Source: a virus. Taken from it: DNA of 42,268 nucleotides. The notes under the pieces are model-generated. The model searched no databases. It was given only the letters and a program-made list of their open reading frames with translations, and had not been told where the DNA came from. Each line of letters starts with the position of its first letter. Position 1 is the first letter of the stretch. Location of the stretch: IMG/VR virus record IMGVR_UViG_3300020172_005269, positions 1-42,268 of that record. One strand, 5' to 3'. Both the position numbers and the translations under genes were made by a program. Positions 29,301-37,634 of this stretch are shown here, in pieces.

Positions 29301-32253
29301 TACTGGACTTAGATTTTCACAGCCACTGCAAAATCTCTATCCACAATTAGATAGAGATAACCCAACATCTGATCCAAAATCAGCATCATGCTTTGCTTTA
29401 TCAGAACCTGCAGGACAAGTAGTTGTTAATAATTCACAATATAGTATCACAAAGGAAACAATTGAAAAATTATCTCATGATAATAATATTGGAATAGGTC
29501 TTACTAATATTGTTTCAAACTCTGCAGGAACTGCTCATACCTTCTTCACTTCCTATGATCATGGATTAAATGGAATAACAAAAGTTGGTATTGTAAGTTC
29601 TGGATATGCATATGGTTCCGGATCTTCAGGAACATTATATAATGCTCGCTTAGTTGGATTGGCAGGATCTATTACTGGCATTAATGCTACTGCTAGAATA
29701 TCCTTTGATACTGCAGGCAAACTAACCAATGTTTTCATAATTAATGGTGGTAGTGGATATGGAATTGGAAATAGTCTTGCTGTTGTCGGTGTAGCAACTA
29801 CTTCTGGACATATTATTGGAATTGTAAGTGTAACATCGATAAACAATAATATAAATGATACTCTTGTTCTTTGTGGTATTTCTTCATTATCATATCAAAA
29901 TTATAATACATCTTATAGAATTACTGGAATTTCTACTACAACTATTGCCGTCGAGTCTTCTAGCCCAATATCTGGCGTTTCTACCATAACTGGAATTGGT
30001 ATTACTGCAGCACTTTATTCGGAAGCAATTCTTACTGGAAAAACTCTAGGTATAAGCGCCATTTCTTACAATCCAGTAACTGGATTAGCCACTGTTACAA
30101 CTGATCAAAATCATGGATTATTCACCAATAACAAGGTAAGATTTAGTGGAGCAAACTCTTCAATATTCAATGGAGATTTTGTTATCAAGGGTATCGTTGG
30201 ATTAACTACATTTGTTGCCAACATTGGTATTGGAACTGCAAATTATGATACGAGCGGGACAAAATATATCTATAGACTTGGTTATACTTCTAATGCCGGA
30301 ATTGTCAAAAAGGACGATGAAAATATTTCTGGACGTTTAATAACAGAATATGCTGGTATTACAACAACGTTACAATCAGCAATTGCTTCACAAACAACTA
30401 CAACTATATCGATAGTAAATGTAGAAAATCTTAATTTACAGATTGGCGATTTTCTACAAATAAATGATGAAATTTTTAGAATTAAAACTACAGTAACTGG
30501 AAATCCTGTCACTGTTTTCAGAGGTGTTCTTGGATCTAGAAGACAAACACATGATGTAGGATCTGTTATTAGAAAAATAAGACCTATACCTGTTGAACTT
30601 CGTAGAAACTCTATTATTCGTGCTTCTGGACATACCTTTGAGTATGTTGGATATGGTCCTGGTAACTATTCCTCATCTCTCCCAGAGAGACAAGATAGAC
30701 AAATATCAGCACAAGAAGAAATTCTATCGCAATCAACAAGAATTGATGGTGGTATTAATTATTACAATGGAATGAATGATAAGGGTATTATATACTCAGG
30801 AAATAAAAAGGTAAATTCCTCTACTGGTCAAGAAGAAGTATTTGATACTCCAGTTGCAACAGTTGTTGGTGAGGATATTGTTTCAAACGATATTAACGTT
30901 GGATTTAATGTTATCAATCCTCTAGAAGCTACTATAAGCAGATCGATCAGGGTTGAGGGTGGAGTAGACGGAAATATTATTTCCAAATTTGACGGGCCAG
31001 TTATCTTTAATAACAAATTAACTTCAAATTCTTCTAAAGGTATTGAAGCAAGTTCTCTATTCTTGCAGGGAGATGTTCAAGTTTCTAGAAAATATACTGT
31101 AGGAATTTCAACTCCCACTGCTTCCTCAAACCCAGGAGATGTTGTTTATAATGGAAATCCATTAAGTGGTGGTAGTCTTGGTTGGATATACACTCAAAAT
31201 AATCGTTGGGAAGAATTTGGAAATATTGCCGATAATGGATTACTTACCAACTTCCTAACCATAGGTATATCATCAAATTACAATTATGTAGGCCTTGCTA
31301 CATTAATTAATTTTGTTGGTACTGGTATTTCTATCGCACATTATTATGACAATACATCTGGAATTACAACATTAACCTTCTTCTCAAGTTCAGTTGCACC
31401 TGCTACATTAAATGTTGCTGGAGTTTCAACCTTTAATGAAAATGCTATCTTCAATAATGGCATAAATGTTATTTCTGGAGTTTCTACTTTCTCCTCCGCA
31501 ACAAACTTCTCCAGAGAGGTTAATTTATCACAAAGATTAATTGCAGAAAATATTAGATCCACTGGTATCACAACACTACCAAATCTCGATCTATCAACTG
31601 TTATAAGTGGAATTACTACTTTCAATGGTGATGTTTCAATAGGATCTTCTACAAGAGCATCTGATTCTTATCTCAGAGTTCTTGCTGGTGATAATAATAA
31701 TGCTGGATTTGAAGCATATGGATCTGTTCAGGGAACTGGATATTTATTTGTTGGACAATCCAGCGTATATGGTGGTGGTGTATATTATAATGGAGATGGA
31801 ACACCAGGATTTGCTTCTGGCGAATCTTCGGATCAAGTTTCCTTCTATAGAAAAGACAATTCGGTTAATGAAGTAGTATTCTCATACCCTTACGATAGCA
31901 ATAGCGTAACCTTTAGAGGTCCAATAAATTCCACATTCATAACTGTTTCTGGAATAGTAACTGCTTCCGATTTTAATTCTAGTTCAGATGTTAATCTGAA
32001 GAAGAACATTGAACCATTACAAAATTCACTAGATAAAATTGCAAAACTGCAAGGTGTGAGTTTTGAATGGAAATCTAATGAAGAAAAGGCAATTGGTTTA
32101 ATTGCTCAGGAAGTTGAAAAAATATTCCCAGAAATGATTGGTCAAAGTGAGGATGGATTCAAAACTATTAGATATAATAATTTAATTGCCGTTCTCATTG
32201 AAGCAGTCAAAGAACTTAAGGAAGAGGTTGATGAATTAAAAAACAATAAATAG
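26383..32253 (+). CDS. Large tail fibre with beta-helix start and S74 chaperone end
   Basis: 1956 residues. Residues 1-270 look like a right-handed beta-helix of the pectin-lyase type (GTILYVDPSSIDATDG, RPFKTIQRALVEAARF, HGGVIIPRGTSIVGLDLRKT), often used to attach fibres. The long middle is made of short beta repeats, including a GxSGYGxGN-type motif also found in gp5. The C-terminal about 90 residues are a Peptidase_S74 intramolecular chaperone: TASDFNSSSDVNLKKNIEPL, LIAQEVEKIFPE, YNNLIAVLIEAVKEL, then a coiled coil. S74 domains trimerise the fibre and then cut themselves off at the Ser of SSD, around residue 1865. It is probably a main host-recognition fibre. Confidence 0.85.
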   Translation: MGLSRLDNFLKNTKGTILYVDPSSIDATDGVENQGNSLTRPFKTIQRALVEAARFSYQKGRDNDRFGKTTILLYPGEHVVDNRPGYLVNNLNDYTLRSGGVTNDLSPFDSQTNFDLTTEDNALFKLNSVHGGVIIPRGTSIVGLDLRKTKIRPKYVPNPENDNIKRSCIFRVTGSCYIWQFSIFDADPNDVVYKDYTSNVFVPNFSHHKLSCFEYADGVNKVEIEDTFLSYYSEKTDLDMYYEKVGAVYGSTSGRALPPEFVGDPIDIQTKIDEFRIVGSKGAEIGITSIRSGDGITPTTTITVDLQDNDAGLQVDTPVRVEGVNASGYDGQYVLSEVISNTQVKYKVQNSPLNPLPSVAGATLSILVDTVTSASPYIFNISLRSVYGMCGMLADGERADGFKSMVVSQFTAIGLQKDDNAFVKYNSISGTFTDKTSSGNENIHTDSRARYKPSYTNFHIKATNNSFIQVVSVFAIGYAQHFIAENGGDLSITNSNSNFGAKSLVASGFQKESFRRDDVGYITHIIPPRELETTETSVEFLSIDIAKTVSIASTNRLYLYNEVNQSTPPEGVIEGYRIGAKRNENINVLFSSGGISTQYSARVIMPNTQFTSSETTSEKIFVVNRSITGINSITSNVITLSDTHSFINGESIRIISETGQIPDGILHNQIYYAITNGSNITNGKQLKLAQTLNDALNDDDITINSKGGILQVVSRVSDKKSGDIGHPIQWDGSQWYINVATASTENSIYPTVISAGTTSLGQASPRTFITRRPDNRSLDDTIYRVRYVIPSDSTIVSRPPVEGYVIQESNTSIGSTDSEVAYQFNPSSASLSNSTELRNFRIISNASWNIGTANILTEIPHNLKVGSEIEINNITSSNNTAGIANTGFNGTYTISGISSSKHFSFNLSNDPGSYNNNNSSRNVSLPYFKRKRYSGTYYIYKSQEVQEYISGKQDGIYHLHIVNSSNSPTSEPFTGLRFSQPLQNLYPQLDRDNPTSDPKSASCFALSEPAGQVVVNNSQYSITKETIEKLSHDNNIGIGLTNIVSNSAGTAHTFFTSYDHGLNGITKVGIVSSGYAYGSGSSGTLYNARLVGLAGSITGINATARISFDTAGKLTNVFIINGGSGYGIGNSLAVVGVATTSGHIIGIVSVTSINNNINDTLVLCGISSLSYQNYNTSYRITGISTTTIAVESSSPISGVSTITGIGITAALYSEAILTGKTLGISAISYNPVTGLATVTTDQNHGLFTNNKVRFSGANSSIFNGDFVIKGIVGLTTFVANIGIGTANYDTSGTKYIYRLGYTSNAGIVKKDDENISGRLITEYAGITTTLQSAIASQTTTTISIVNVENLNLQIGDFLQINDEIFRIKTTVTGNPVTVFRGVLGSRRQTHDVGSVIRKIRPIPVELRRNSIIRASGHTFEYVGYGPGNYSSSLPERQDRQISAQEEILSQSTRIDGGINYYNGMNDKGIIYSGNKKVNSSTGQEEVFDTPVATVVGEDIVSNDINVGFNVINPLEATISRSIRVEGGVDGNIISKFDGPVIFNNKLTSNSSKGIEASSLFLQGDVQVSRKYTVGISTPTASSNPGDVVYNGNPLSGGSLGWIYTQNNRWEEFGNIADNGLLTNFLTIGISSNYNYVGLATLINFVGTGISIAHYYDNTSGITTLTFFSSSVAPATLNVAGVSTFNENAIFNNGINVISGVSTFSSATNFSREVNLSQRLIAENIRSTGITTLPNLDLSTVISGITTFNGDVSIGSSTRASDSYLRVLAGDNNNAGFEAYGSVQGTGYLFVGQSSVYGGGVYYNGDGTPGFASGESSDQVSFYRKDNSVNEVVFSYPYDSNSVTFRGPINSTFITVSGIVTASDFNSSSDVNLKKNIEPLQNSLDKIAKLQGVSFEWKSNEEKAIGLIAQEVEKIFPEMIGQSEDGFKTIRYNNLIAVLIEAVKELKEEVDELKNNK
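32245..32252 (+). promoter_or_regulatory. Late promoter box before the second fibre
   Basis: AATAAATA overlapping the stop codon of the large fibre and lying 36 bases before the next ATG. Confidence 0.65.
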
Positions 32254-32288
32254 TAGAAACAATTTACTCGGGTGGAGAGTGAAACCCA

Positions 32289-34592
32289 ATGGGAATCAAT
32301 AAAAATTTTGTAGTAAAGAACGGTTTAGAAGTATCTACAGATTTAATTGTTGCCGATTCCTTAACTGAAAAGGTTGGAATTGGCACTTCTATTGCAAAAT
32401 ATTTGTTCCATGTAAGTGGTGGTATTGGAGTTACTAACAGTTATACCACTGGAGTATCTACTGTCAGAGAAAAACTTCAAGTTGGACTTGATGGCATTGT
32501 TATGACTGCGGGCAAAGATGATGCCTATGTTGGATTTGGTACCAATTTGCCGGTATATCAAGTAGAAATAAAAGGATTTTCCACAGGAGCTGGAACTACA
32601 TCATTCTTCATAGAAGGAAATTCTAAATTTAATGGTGATCTTATTGTTAATAATGTAAGTGCAAATGGAATTCAACTAACTAGTATCAATCTCTCAGGAA
32701 TTTCTACTCTTGCCGTTGGCATAATAACCACCCTCAGAGGTACTAATTTAAATTACAGTGGTATTGGCACCATTGTTAATGTAAGAGGAACAGATCTTAG
32801 TTACAGTGGTATTGGCACCATTGTTAATGTAAGAGGAACAGATCTTAGTTACAGTGGTATTGGCACATTTGCAAATATAAGCAATACAAATCTTTATTCC
32901 CAAAATGCGTATATTAATACTGGCATAATAACAACTTTAAGTGGTACTAATTTAAACTATAGTGGAGTAGGAACTGTTGTTAATGTAAGAGGTACTAATT
33001 TAAACTACAGTGGTATTGGCACCATTGCTACATTTAATTCAACAACCTCTAACATAACTACATTAAATCCAACGACAATTAATAATACTAACCTTTATAG
33101 TACTAATTCATACATTAATACTGGTGTAGTCACATCTATATCAGGATCTACTGCAACTTATGCTGTTGGAGATATTACTGCAGTAAGAGGTACTAATTTA
33201 AACTATAGTGGTATTGGAACTATTGCCACTCTAAATTCTACCACTTTAAATAACACCAATTTTTACAATACAAATTCATATGTCAATACTGGCATAATAA
33301 CAACTTTAAGTGGCACTAATTTAAACTATACCGGTATTGGTACTATTACCAATGCGACAGGTACTAATTTAAACTATAGTGGTATTGGAACTATTGTCAC
33401 ATTTAATTCAACAACTTCCAATATAACCACACTAAATCCAACAACAATTAACAATACGAATCTATACAGCAATAATTCATACATTAATACTGGTGTAGTC
33501 ACATCTATTTCTGGTAGTACTGCAACTTATGCTGTTGGAGATATTACTGCAGTAAGAGGTACTAATTTAAACTATAGTGGTATTGGCACCATTGCTACAT
33601 TTAATTCAACAACCTCTAACATAACTACATTAAATCCAACGACAATTAATAATACGAATCTATACAGCAATAATTCATATATCAACACTGGAGTTGTAAC
33701 GTCTATATCCGGATCAACAGCAACTTATGCTGTTGGAGATATTACTGCAGTAAGAGGTACTAATTTAAACTACAGTGGTATTGGCACCATTGCTACATTT
33801 AATTCTACCACTCACAACAATACAAATTCATACGTTGGTAATTTATATGCAACTTCAGGTATAGTAACAACATTAACAGGTGCTTTTGTAAACTATACCG
33901 GTGTAGGGACTATTGCGGCAATAAGAGGCAACAATATCAACTATACGGGAGTATCTACAATTACTAGTGCTCAAGGAACAAGTCTTAATTATACTGTATG
34001 TGATATTGTCAATACTAGAGGTACTAACTTAAATTATACTGGAATTGCAACTATCGGTAATGTTTTAATTTCAAATGGAAATGTTAGTGGTATAGGTATT
34101 ACAGTTTACTACTATGGAGACGGTTCTAATTTAACAAACACACCTCCAGGAAATCCTGCAGGATCCAATCAAACTGTCCAGTACAATAATGGTGGGGCAT
34201 TCGCTGGATCAAACAATTTAACCTTTGATGGCACTACGGTTACTTTTGGTTCTGTTGTTAAGGCCAATGGAACAGGCGTAAATGCTGGGGTTGGTATTAT
34301 AACCGCAACCGACTTTAATTCTACTTCTGATATTAATTTAAAGAAAGATATTAGTGTGATTGACAATGCCCTAGAATTAATTAACAGTATCGAAGGAGTT
34401 AGATTCAAATGGAAATATGATGACAAACCTTCAATGGGAGTTATTGCCCAGCAAGTGGAGAAAGTTATTCCAGAACTAGTATCTACAGGAGACTCTAAAA
34501 CAGTCAATTATAATGGTTTCGTTGGTGTTTTAATCGAAGCTATTAAAGAATTGACTTTGAAAGTAGAAGATCTTGAACGTAAGTTATTATAA
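32289..34592 (+). CDS. Repetitive tail fibre with S74 chaperone end
   Basis: 767 residues. The N-terminus (MGINKNFVVKNGLEV, then a beta-rich start with VGIGTSIAKYLFHVSGGIGV) is a common phage-fibre beginning. About residues 150-580 consist of many copies of GTNLNYSGIGTI-like repeats alternating with Asn/Thr-rich strands, likely a long trimeric beta shaft. The C-terminal domain from about 670 (ATDFNSTSDINLKKDISVID, VIAQQVEKVIPELV, YNGFVGVLIEAIKEL) is an S74 self-cleaving chaperone like that of the preceding fibre. The proteins share this end but differ in the shaft, so they probably form distinct fibres or fibre parts. Confidence 0.85.
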   Translation: MGINKNFVVKNGLEVSTDLIVADSLTEKVGIGTSIAKYLFHVSGGIGVTNSYTTGVSTVREKLQVGLDGIVMTAGKDDAYVGFGTNLPVYQVEIKGFSTGAGTTSFFIEGNSKFNGDLIVNNVSANGIQLTSINLSGISTLAVGIITTLRGTNLNYSGIGTIVNVRGTDLSYSGIGTIVNVRGTDLSYSGIGTFANISNTNLYSQNAYINTGIITTLSGTNLNYSGVGTVVNVRGTNLNYSGIGTIATFNSTTSNITTLNPTTINNTNLYSTNSYINTGVVTSISGSTATYAVGDITAVRGTNLNYSGIGTIATLNSTTLNNTNFYNTNSYVNTGIITTLSGTNLNYTGIGTITNATGTNLNYSGIGTIVTFNSTTSNITTLNPTTINNTNLYSNNSYINTGVVTSISGSTATYAVGDITAVRGTNLNYSGIGTIATFNSTTSNITTLNPTTINNTNLYSNNSYINTGVVTSISGSTATYAVGDITAVRGTNLNYSGIGTIATFNSTTHNNTNSYVGNLYATSGIVTTLTGAFVNYTGVGTIAAIRGNNINYTGVSTITSAQGTSLNYTVCDIVNTRGTNLNYTGIATIGNVLISNGNVSGIGITVYYYGDGSNLTNTPPGNPAGSNQTVQYNNGGAFAGSNNLTFDGTTVTFGSVVKANGTGVNAGVGIITATDFNSTSDINLKKDISVIDNALELINSIEGVRFKWKYDDKPSMGVIAQQVEKVIPELVSTGDSKTVNYNGFVGVLIEAIKELTLKVEDLERKLL
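32737..34050 (+). repeat. Tandem coding repeats of the fibre shaft
   Basis: The DNA coding for GTNLNYSGIGTI (for example near 32805, 33000, 33195, 33365, 33570 and 33765) recurs many times, with near-identical bases. A larger unit that includes the FNSTTSNITTLNPT segment appears at about 33031, 33400 and 33598, the last two 198 bases apart (66 codons), and the first 369 bases before the second. Such repeats can expand or shrink by recombination and change shaft length. Confidence 0.85.
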
Positions 34593-34595
34593 ATA
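34588..34595 (+). promoter_or_regulatory. Late promoter box before the adhesin block
   Basis: TATAAATA overlapping the fibre stop codon, 32 bases before the small gene at 34628. It is a full match to the T4-type late consensus. Confidence 0.7.
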
Positions 34596-34627
34596 TTAAT
34601 ATCCCCTAGCCTAGTGGAGACACGAAA

Positions 34628-34792
34628 ATGGCAGTCAAAATTAGTAATACGACCGTTATTGATAACGACAGGAATATAGTTAACGTTCCAAATGCAAATT
34701 ACACTGGAATTGTGACAGCCTCTAGTTTTGTCGCTAACAACACAGCTCTACCTAGTAGAGGGCAAGTAATTGCTTTTTCACTTGTTCTATAA
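34628..34792 (+). CDS. 54-residue fibre-related protein
   Basis: A short gene with its own late promoter, found by reading the frame from the ATG at 34628. The product (starting MAVKISNTTVIDNDRNIVNV and ending RGQVIAFSLVL) contains NYTGIVTASSFVA, close to the GIVTASDF and GIITATDF segments just before the S74 domains of the two upstream fibres. It looks like a minimal piece of fibre shaft without a chaperone. It could be a small fibre tip or attachment subunit, or a relic of a larger fibre. The promoter and neat spacing argue for a functional gene. Confidence 0.55.
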   Translation: MAVKISNTTVIDNDRNIVNVPNANYTGIVTASSFVANNTALPSRGQVIAFSLVL

Positions 34793-34817
34793 TTCAACAA
34801 AATAAGAGGTATCACAA

Positions 34818-35180
34818 ATGGCCGCACCTAATATTGTAAACACTACTACAATTACTGGGAAATCCGCTCATTATACAGCTACTACTTCTTTAGCAGATAC
34901 TGGAGTTACAAACACCAGTGGAAGTAATAAAGTTTTTAAAATAAATAGCATCATACTTGCAAATAAAGGAGCTGCCACGGTTCCTGTGAGGGTTTCGATT
35001 TTATCGGTATCTACGACATATTATTTGGCATACGATATTCCCGTGCCAATCGGAGCATCTTTGGTTCTCATTGGAAAAGATGACGCAACTTTTTACTTGG
35101 AAGAGAATGAAAAAATTCAAGCATACGCAGCTTCTTCCAGCGCAATAGATATTAATATTAGTTACGAGGAGATTTCATAA
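34818..35180 (+). CDS. Small beta-rich virion protein
   Basis: 120 residues beginning MAAPNIVNTTTITGKSAHYT. The protein has alternating hydrophobic strands and polar turns (FKINSIILANKGAATVPVRV, YYLAYDIPVPIGASLVLIG, IQAYAASSSAIDINISYEEI) like a small beta-sandwich. Similar proteins with the pattern LxNxxGxxxxVxVxI and IPxGxSL are common structural proteins in cyanophages, from memory. Its stop overlaps the start of the Gly-rich adhesin (TAATG), so it may be a collar or connector for that adhesin. The function is an inference from context. Confidence 0.55.
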   Translation: MAAPNIVNTTTITGKSAHYTATTSLADTGVTNTSGSNKVFKINSIILANKGAATVPVRVSILSVSTTYYLAYDIPVPIGASLVLIGKDDATFYLEENEKIQAYAASSSAIDINISYEEIS

Positions 35181-36175
35181 TGCCAGGAAATGGAGGATTT
35201 ATTGGTACTACAGGAATTTCTAATACAACTAACGCTTATGGCGTTTGGGGTATAAGAGAAGTTTTTACTGCATTAAGAAATAACAGTTGGCCAAAGCTAT
35301 ATATTTCTGCTTCTGGAGGAACCCCAACAACTTCCGGTGGATATACAATTCATACATTTACTTCAACACAATCATTCTCAATAAATTATGCTCCTCCAGG
35401 AGCAACAATGGAATATTTGGTTGTTGCTGGTGGCGCCGCTGGTGGTGCATATCAGGCTGGCGGCGGTGGTGCCGGTGGATATAGAACAGGATCTATGTCT
35501 ATGTCTACTGGAACAACATACACAATGACTGTTGGTGGCGGTGGAGCGGCAGTTCCTGGTGGATCTGGTGGAGTTGGTGGAGATAGTTCTATTGGAGCCT
35601 CCGTTATTTCTACCGGTGGTGGCGGGGGTGGATCATATGGAGCTTCTGGAGCTTCTGGAGGATCTGGAGGAGGTGGTGGTCCTTACGACCCATCTCCATA
35701 TACTGCTCCTGGTGGAGCAGGAAATACTCCAGCAACTTCACCTTCACAGGGAAATCCCGGCGGGTATGGAAATAGAGGAACTACTTCATTTCCTGGCGGT
35801 GGAGGAGGAGGAGGAGCTGGTACTAGTGGAAGCAATAAAACTTCTTCTTTTGCTACCGCTGGCCCAGGTGGTTCTGGAACTTCTTCTAGTATATCCGGAT
35901 CTAGTATTGAATATGCTGGCGGTGGCGGTGGTGGCCAATATTATGACCCAACACAGCCATACGTACCTGCTGGATCTGGTGGATCTAGTGTTGGAGGCAA
36001 TGGGGGTGTAGGTTTTACTGGGTCCACAGCTGGCGCTACAAATAGAGGTGGTGGTGGAGGAGGAGCTAGTGCAGATTTTGTTCCTTTCCAAGGACCTACT
36101 CCTAGTGGAGGGGTTGCATCTGCTGGGGGGTCAGGAATTATTATTGTCAGATATTTGACAGCTTATACTGCTTAA
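35180..36175 (+). CDS. Glycine-rich tail adhesin, one module
   Basis: 331 residues. After a 50-residue start (TNAYGVWGIREVFTALRNNSW), it holds one module: a beta entrance (GYTIHTFTSTQSFSI, MEYLVVAGGAAGG), then long glycine runs with GGAGGYRTG, loops such as GNTPATSPSQG, and the exit SGGSGIIIVRYLTAY. Dense glycine runs with exposed loops recall gp38-type adhesins of T-even phages, in which polyglycine helices pack and the loops bind the receptor. Its module is homologous to both modules of the 38269 gene, sharing a stretch of 39 identical bases. Likely role: receptor binding at the fibre tip. Confidence 0.7.
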   Translation: MPGNGGFIGTTGISNTTNAYGVWGIREVFTALRNNSWPKLYISASGGTPTTSGGYTIHTFTSTQSFSINYAPPGATMEYLVVAGGAAGGAYQAGGGGAGGYRTGSMSMSTGTTYTMTVGGGGAAVPGGSGGVGGDSSIGASVISTGGGGGGSYGASGASGGSGGGGGPYDPSPYTAPGGAGNTPATSPSQGNPGGYGNRGTTSFPGGGGGGGAGTSGSNKTSSFATAGPGGSGTSSSISGSSIEYAGGGGGGQYYDPTQPYVPAGSGGSSVGGNGGVGFTGSTAGATNRGGGGGGASADFVPFQGPTPSGGVASAGGSGIIIVRYLTAYTA

Positions 36176-36194
36176 TACAACTTATTGGAGAGAT

Positions 36195-36572
36195 ATGGCA
36201 CATTTCGCAGAATTAAATCAAGATAATATCGTAAAGCAAGTTGTTGTTGTTGATAACGATGTAATTTTGGATGAAAATGGAGTGGAAGATGAAGATTTAG
36301 GAATCTCTTTCTTAGAGAATCTATATGGACATAGAAATTGGAAACAAACTTCTTATAATAAGAACTTTAGGGCACATTATGCTGAAATAGGAGGATCTTA
36401 CGATCAAGACAAAGATATATTCATTCATAAAAAACCATATCCAAGTTGGATTTTAAGCGAAGAGAGTAATACTTGGAAACCCCCTGTACCAAAACCAACT
36501 CCTATAGATGGATCATTATTTATTTGGAATGAAGAAACTGGAGAATGGATAGATATTGTAAATATACAGTAA
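36195..36572 (+). CDS. Small paralogous protein A, possible fibre assembly factor
   Basis: 125 residues, paralogous to the gene at 37225. The N-terminus MAHFAELNQDNIVKQVVVVD, the shared core GHRNWKQTSYNKNFR, and the C-terminus (YPSWILSEESNTWKPPVP, FIWNEETGEWIDI) suggest two small domains. The last, with repeated Trp in WxLxEExxxW and PPVPKP, is reminiscent of tail-fibre assembly chaperones but not diagnostic. I remember the same MAHFAELDxxNxVxxVxVV proteins in many marine phages next to fibre genes. Position right after an adhesin supports an assembly or structural role. The two copies share 46 identical bases. Confidence 0.6.
   Translation: MAHFAELNQDNIVKQVVVVDNDVILDENGVEDEDLGISFLENLYGHRNWKQTSYNKNFRAHYAEIGGSYDQDKDIFIHKKPYPSWILSEESNTWKPPVPKPTPIDGSLFIWNEETGEWIDIVNIQ
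36326..36371 (+). repeat. 46-base direct repeat, copy 1
   Basis: Identical to 37356-37401, within the two paralogous small genes; it encodes the GHRNWKQTSYNKNFR core. The copies are 1030 bases apart and bracket the degenerate oxygenase gene. Such perfect identity within otherwise diverged genes suggests recent duplication or gene conversion. Confidence 0.9.
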
Positions 36573-36596
36573 ATGTAGTTATTAATTTATTTTTTA

Positions 36597-37205
36597 ATGA
36601 GTATGAACGAAATTATTAAACAATCTCCCCCTATCATGGAGAAGCATAATTCTTTAGGGGTTTATTTTTCTATTGACGAGGGATATCCAGCTGTTCCTTA
36701 TGGAGCGTCTCAATATTTTGAAAAATATGGATATATGTTGGTAAAAGATTTATATAACACTAGATATTTTAAAAATCACCAATACGAAAATCTAAGAAAA
36801 AATAATGTCTTCAGTATTTTTTCTCAAGAGTATTACAAATGTTTTGAAGAAATTAAAAATATTTTAGAAAGTGTTTTGAATGCAAATTTGTATAAAAAAT
36901 CGTACTATGACAAATTTTATACATCTTCAAGTGGAAATTTGAATCATTTTAATCAAAACTCCGATATTTGTGTAAGATATCAATTAAGTTCAAAATCAAA
37001 TAAAACTATAGTTTATATTAAAACTGATACTGAAGAGATTCACCAAGTCAATCTATGTGATGGTGGAGCTTTAATATATAAAAATAGTTTAGAAAGAAAT
37101 ATAACTATTAAGAATGTCAGGGATTCTAATAATTTATTTAAAAAAATAATCCCTAATAATTTTTTCAGTCATCAAATTTTCTTTCATTACGATTATTGTA
37201 AATAA
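36597..37205 (+). CDS. Degenerate Fe(II)/2-oxoglutarate oxygenase-like protein
   Basis: 202 residues. The fold pattern follows the oxygenase at 40089: YYDKFY, then NLNHFNQNSDICVRYQL where the enzyme has YLKCHIDRPSCEISLSI, then GGALIYKNSLERNIT where it has GSALLYKGIDLPHWR, and HQIFFHY at the end. Compared by eye, the metal motif HxD has become H117-F-N119, the distal His is Asn168, and the Arg that binds 2-oxoglutarate is Thr170. It probably cannot hold iron. It may be a pseudo-enzyme with a binding or structural role, or a gene in decay that is still open. It lies between the two copies of a small paralogous gene. Confidence 0.6.
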   Translation: MSMNEIIKQSPPIMEKHNSLGVYFSIDEGYPAVPYGASQYFEKYGYMLVKDLYNTRYFKNHQYENLRKNNVFSIFSQEYYKCFEEIKNILESVLNANLYKKSYYDKFYTSSSGNLNHFNQNSDICVRYQLSSKSNKTIVYIKTDTEEIHQVNLCDGGALIYKNSLERNITIKNVRDSNNLFKKIIPNNFFSHQIFFHYDYCK

Positions 37206-37224
37206 ATTCTGGAGTAAGTAAAAA

Positions 37225-37593
37225 ATGGCACATTTTGCAGAACTAGATGAAAACAATGTTGTAAAGCAAGTCATTGTTGTGGGAAATGAAGATATGATAA
37301 ATGAAAATGGTGAAGAAATTGAAGAAATTGGAGTAAATTTTTTAGAAAGTTTGTTTGGACATAGAAATTGGAAACAAACTTCTTATAATAAGAACTTTAG
37401 GAAAAGGTATGCTTGCGTAGGCGATACCTACAGGGAAGATAAAGACTGTTTTATAGGAGAACAACCATTTCCTAGTTGGACTCTAAACGAAGAAACTATG
37501 GAATGGGATCCTCCTGTACCAAAACCAATAATACACGGATCATTTTATGTCTGGGTCGAATCAGAACTAAACTGGAAAAATCTTCTTGAATAA
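37225..37593 (+). CDS. Small paralogous protein B, possible fibre assembly factor
   Basis: 122 residues, paralogue of the gene at 36195. It begins MAHFAELDENNVVKQVIVV, shares the GHRNWKQTSYNKNFR core, and has the C-terminal pattern PSWTLNEETMEWDPPVPKP. The central part after the repeat is different (KRYACVGDTYREDKDCFIGE against AHYAEIGGSYDQDKDIFIHK), so the copies have diverged outside a conserved core. A weak ribosome-binding site (GGAG) precedes the ATG. It precedes a complete oxygenase gene, so the locus alternates small protein and oxygenase twice. The function remains unknown. Confidence 0.6.
   Translation: MAHFAELDENNVVKQVIVVGNEDMINENGEEIEEIGVNFLESLFGHRNWKQTSYNKNFRKRYACVGDTYREDKDCFIGEQPFPSWTLNEETMEWDPPVPKPIIHGSFYVWVESELNWKNLLE
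37356..37401 (+). repeat. 46-base direct repeat, copy 2
   Basis: Second copy of the perfect repeat at 36326-36371. Recombination between the copies would delete 1030 bases, including the degenerate oxygenase gene, and leave one fused small gene in frame. Confidence 0.9.
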
Positions 37594-37634
37594 GATCAAC
37601 TATATACCTAGTATCCAATGAGGTTATTATTTTT

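Noticed and set aside
26383-32253. Possible frameshift or fusion in the 1956-codon fibre gene
   Set aside because: The frame is continuous, with a coherent beta-repeat style from the start to the S74 end and a proper late promoter, so a single long fibre is the simplest reading.
32737-34050. CRISPR-like array
   Set aside because: The repeats are in frame, coding, of varying spacing and continuous with a fibre protein; there are no unique spacers of constant length.
35532-36011. Long open frames in alternative frames of the glycine-rich adhesins (also 38557-39049 and 39721-40078)
   Set aside because: The GGN-rich codons of the adhesins leave other frames open by composition (runs of Val, Glu, Leu or Ser, Thr). 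They have no ribosome-binding site or promoter and lie inside well-supported genes.
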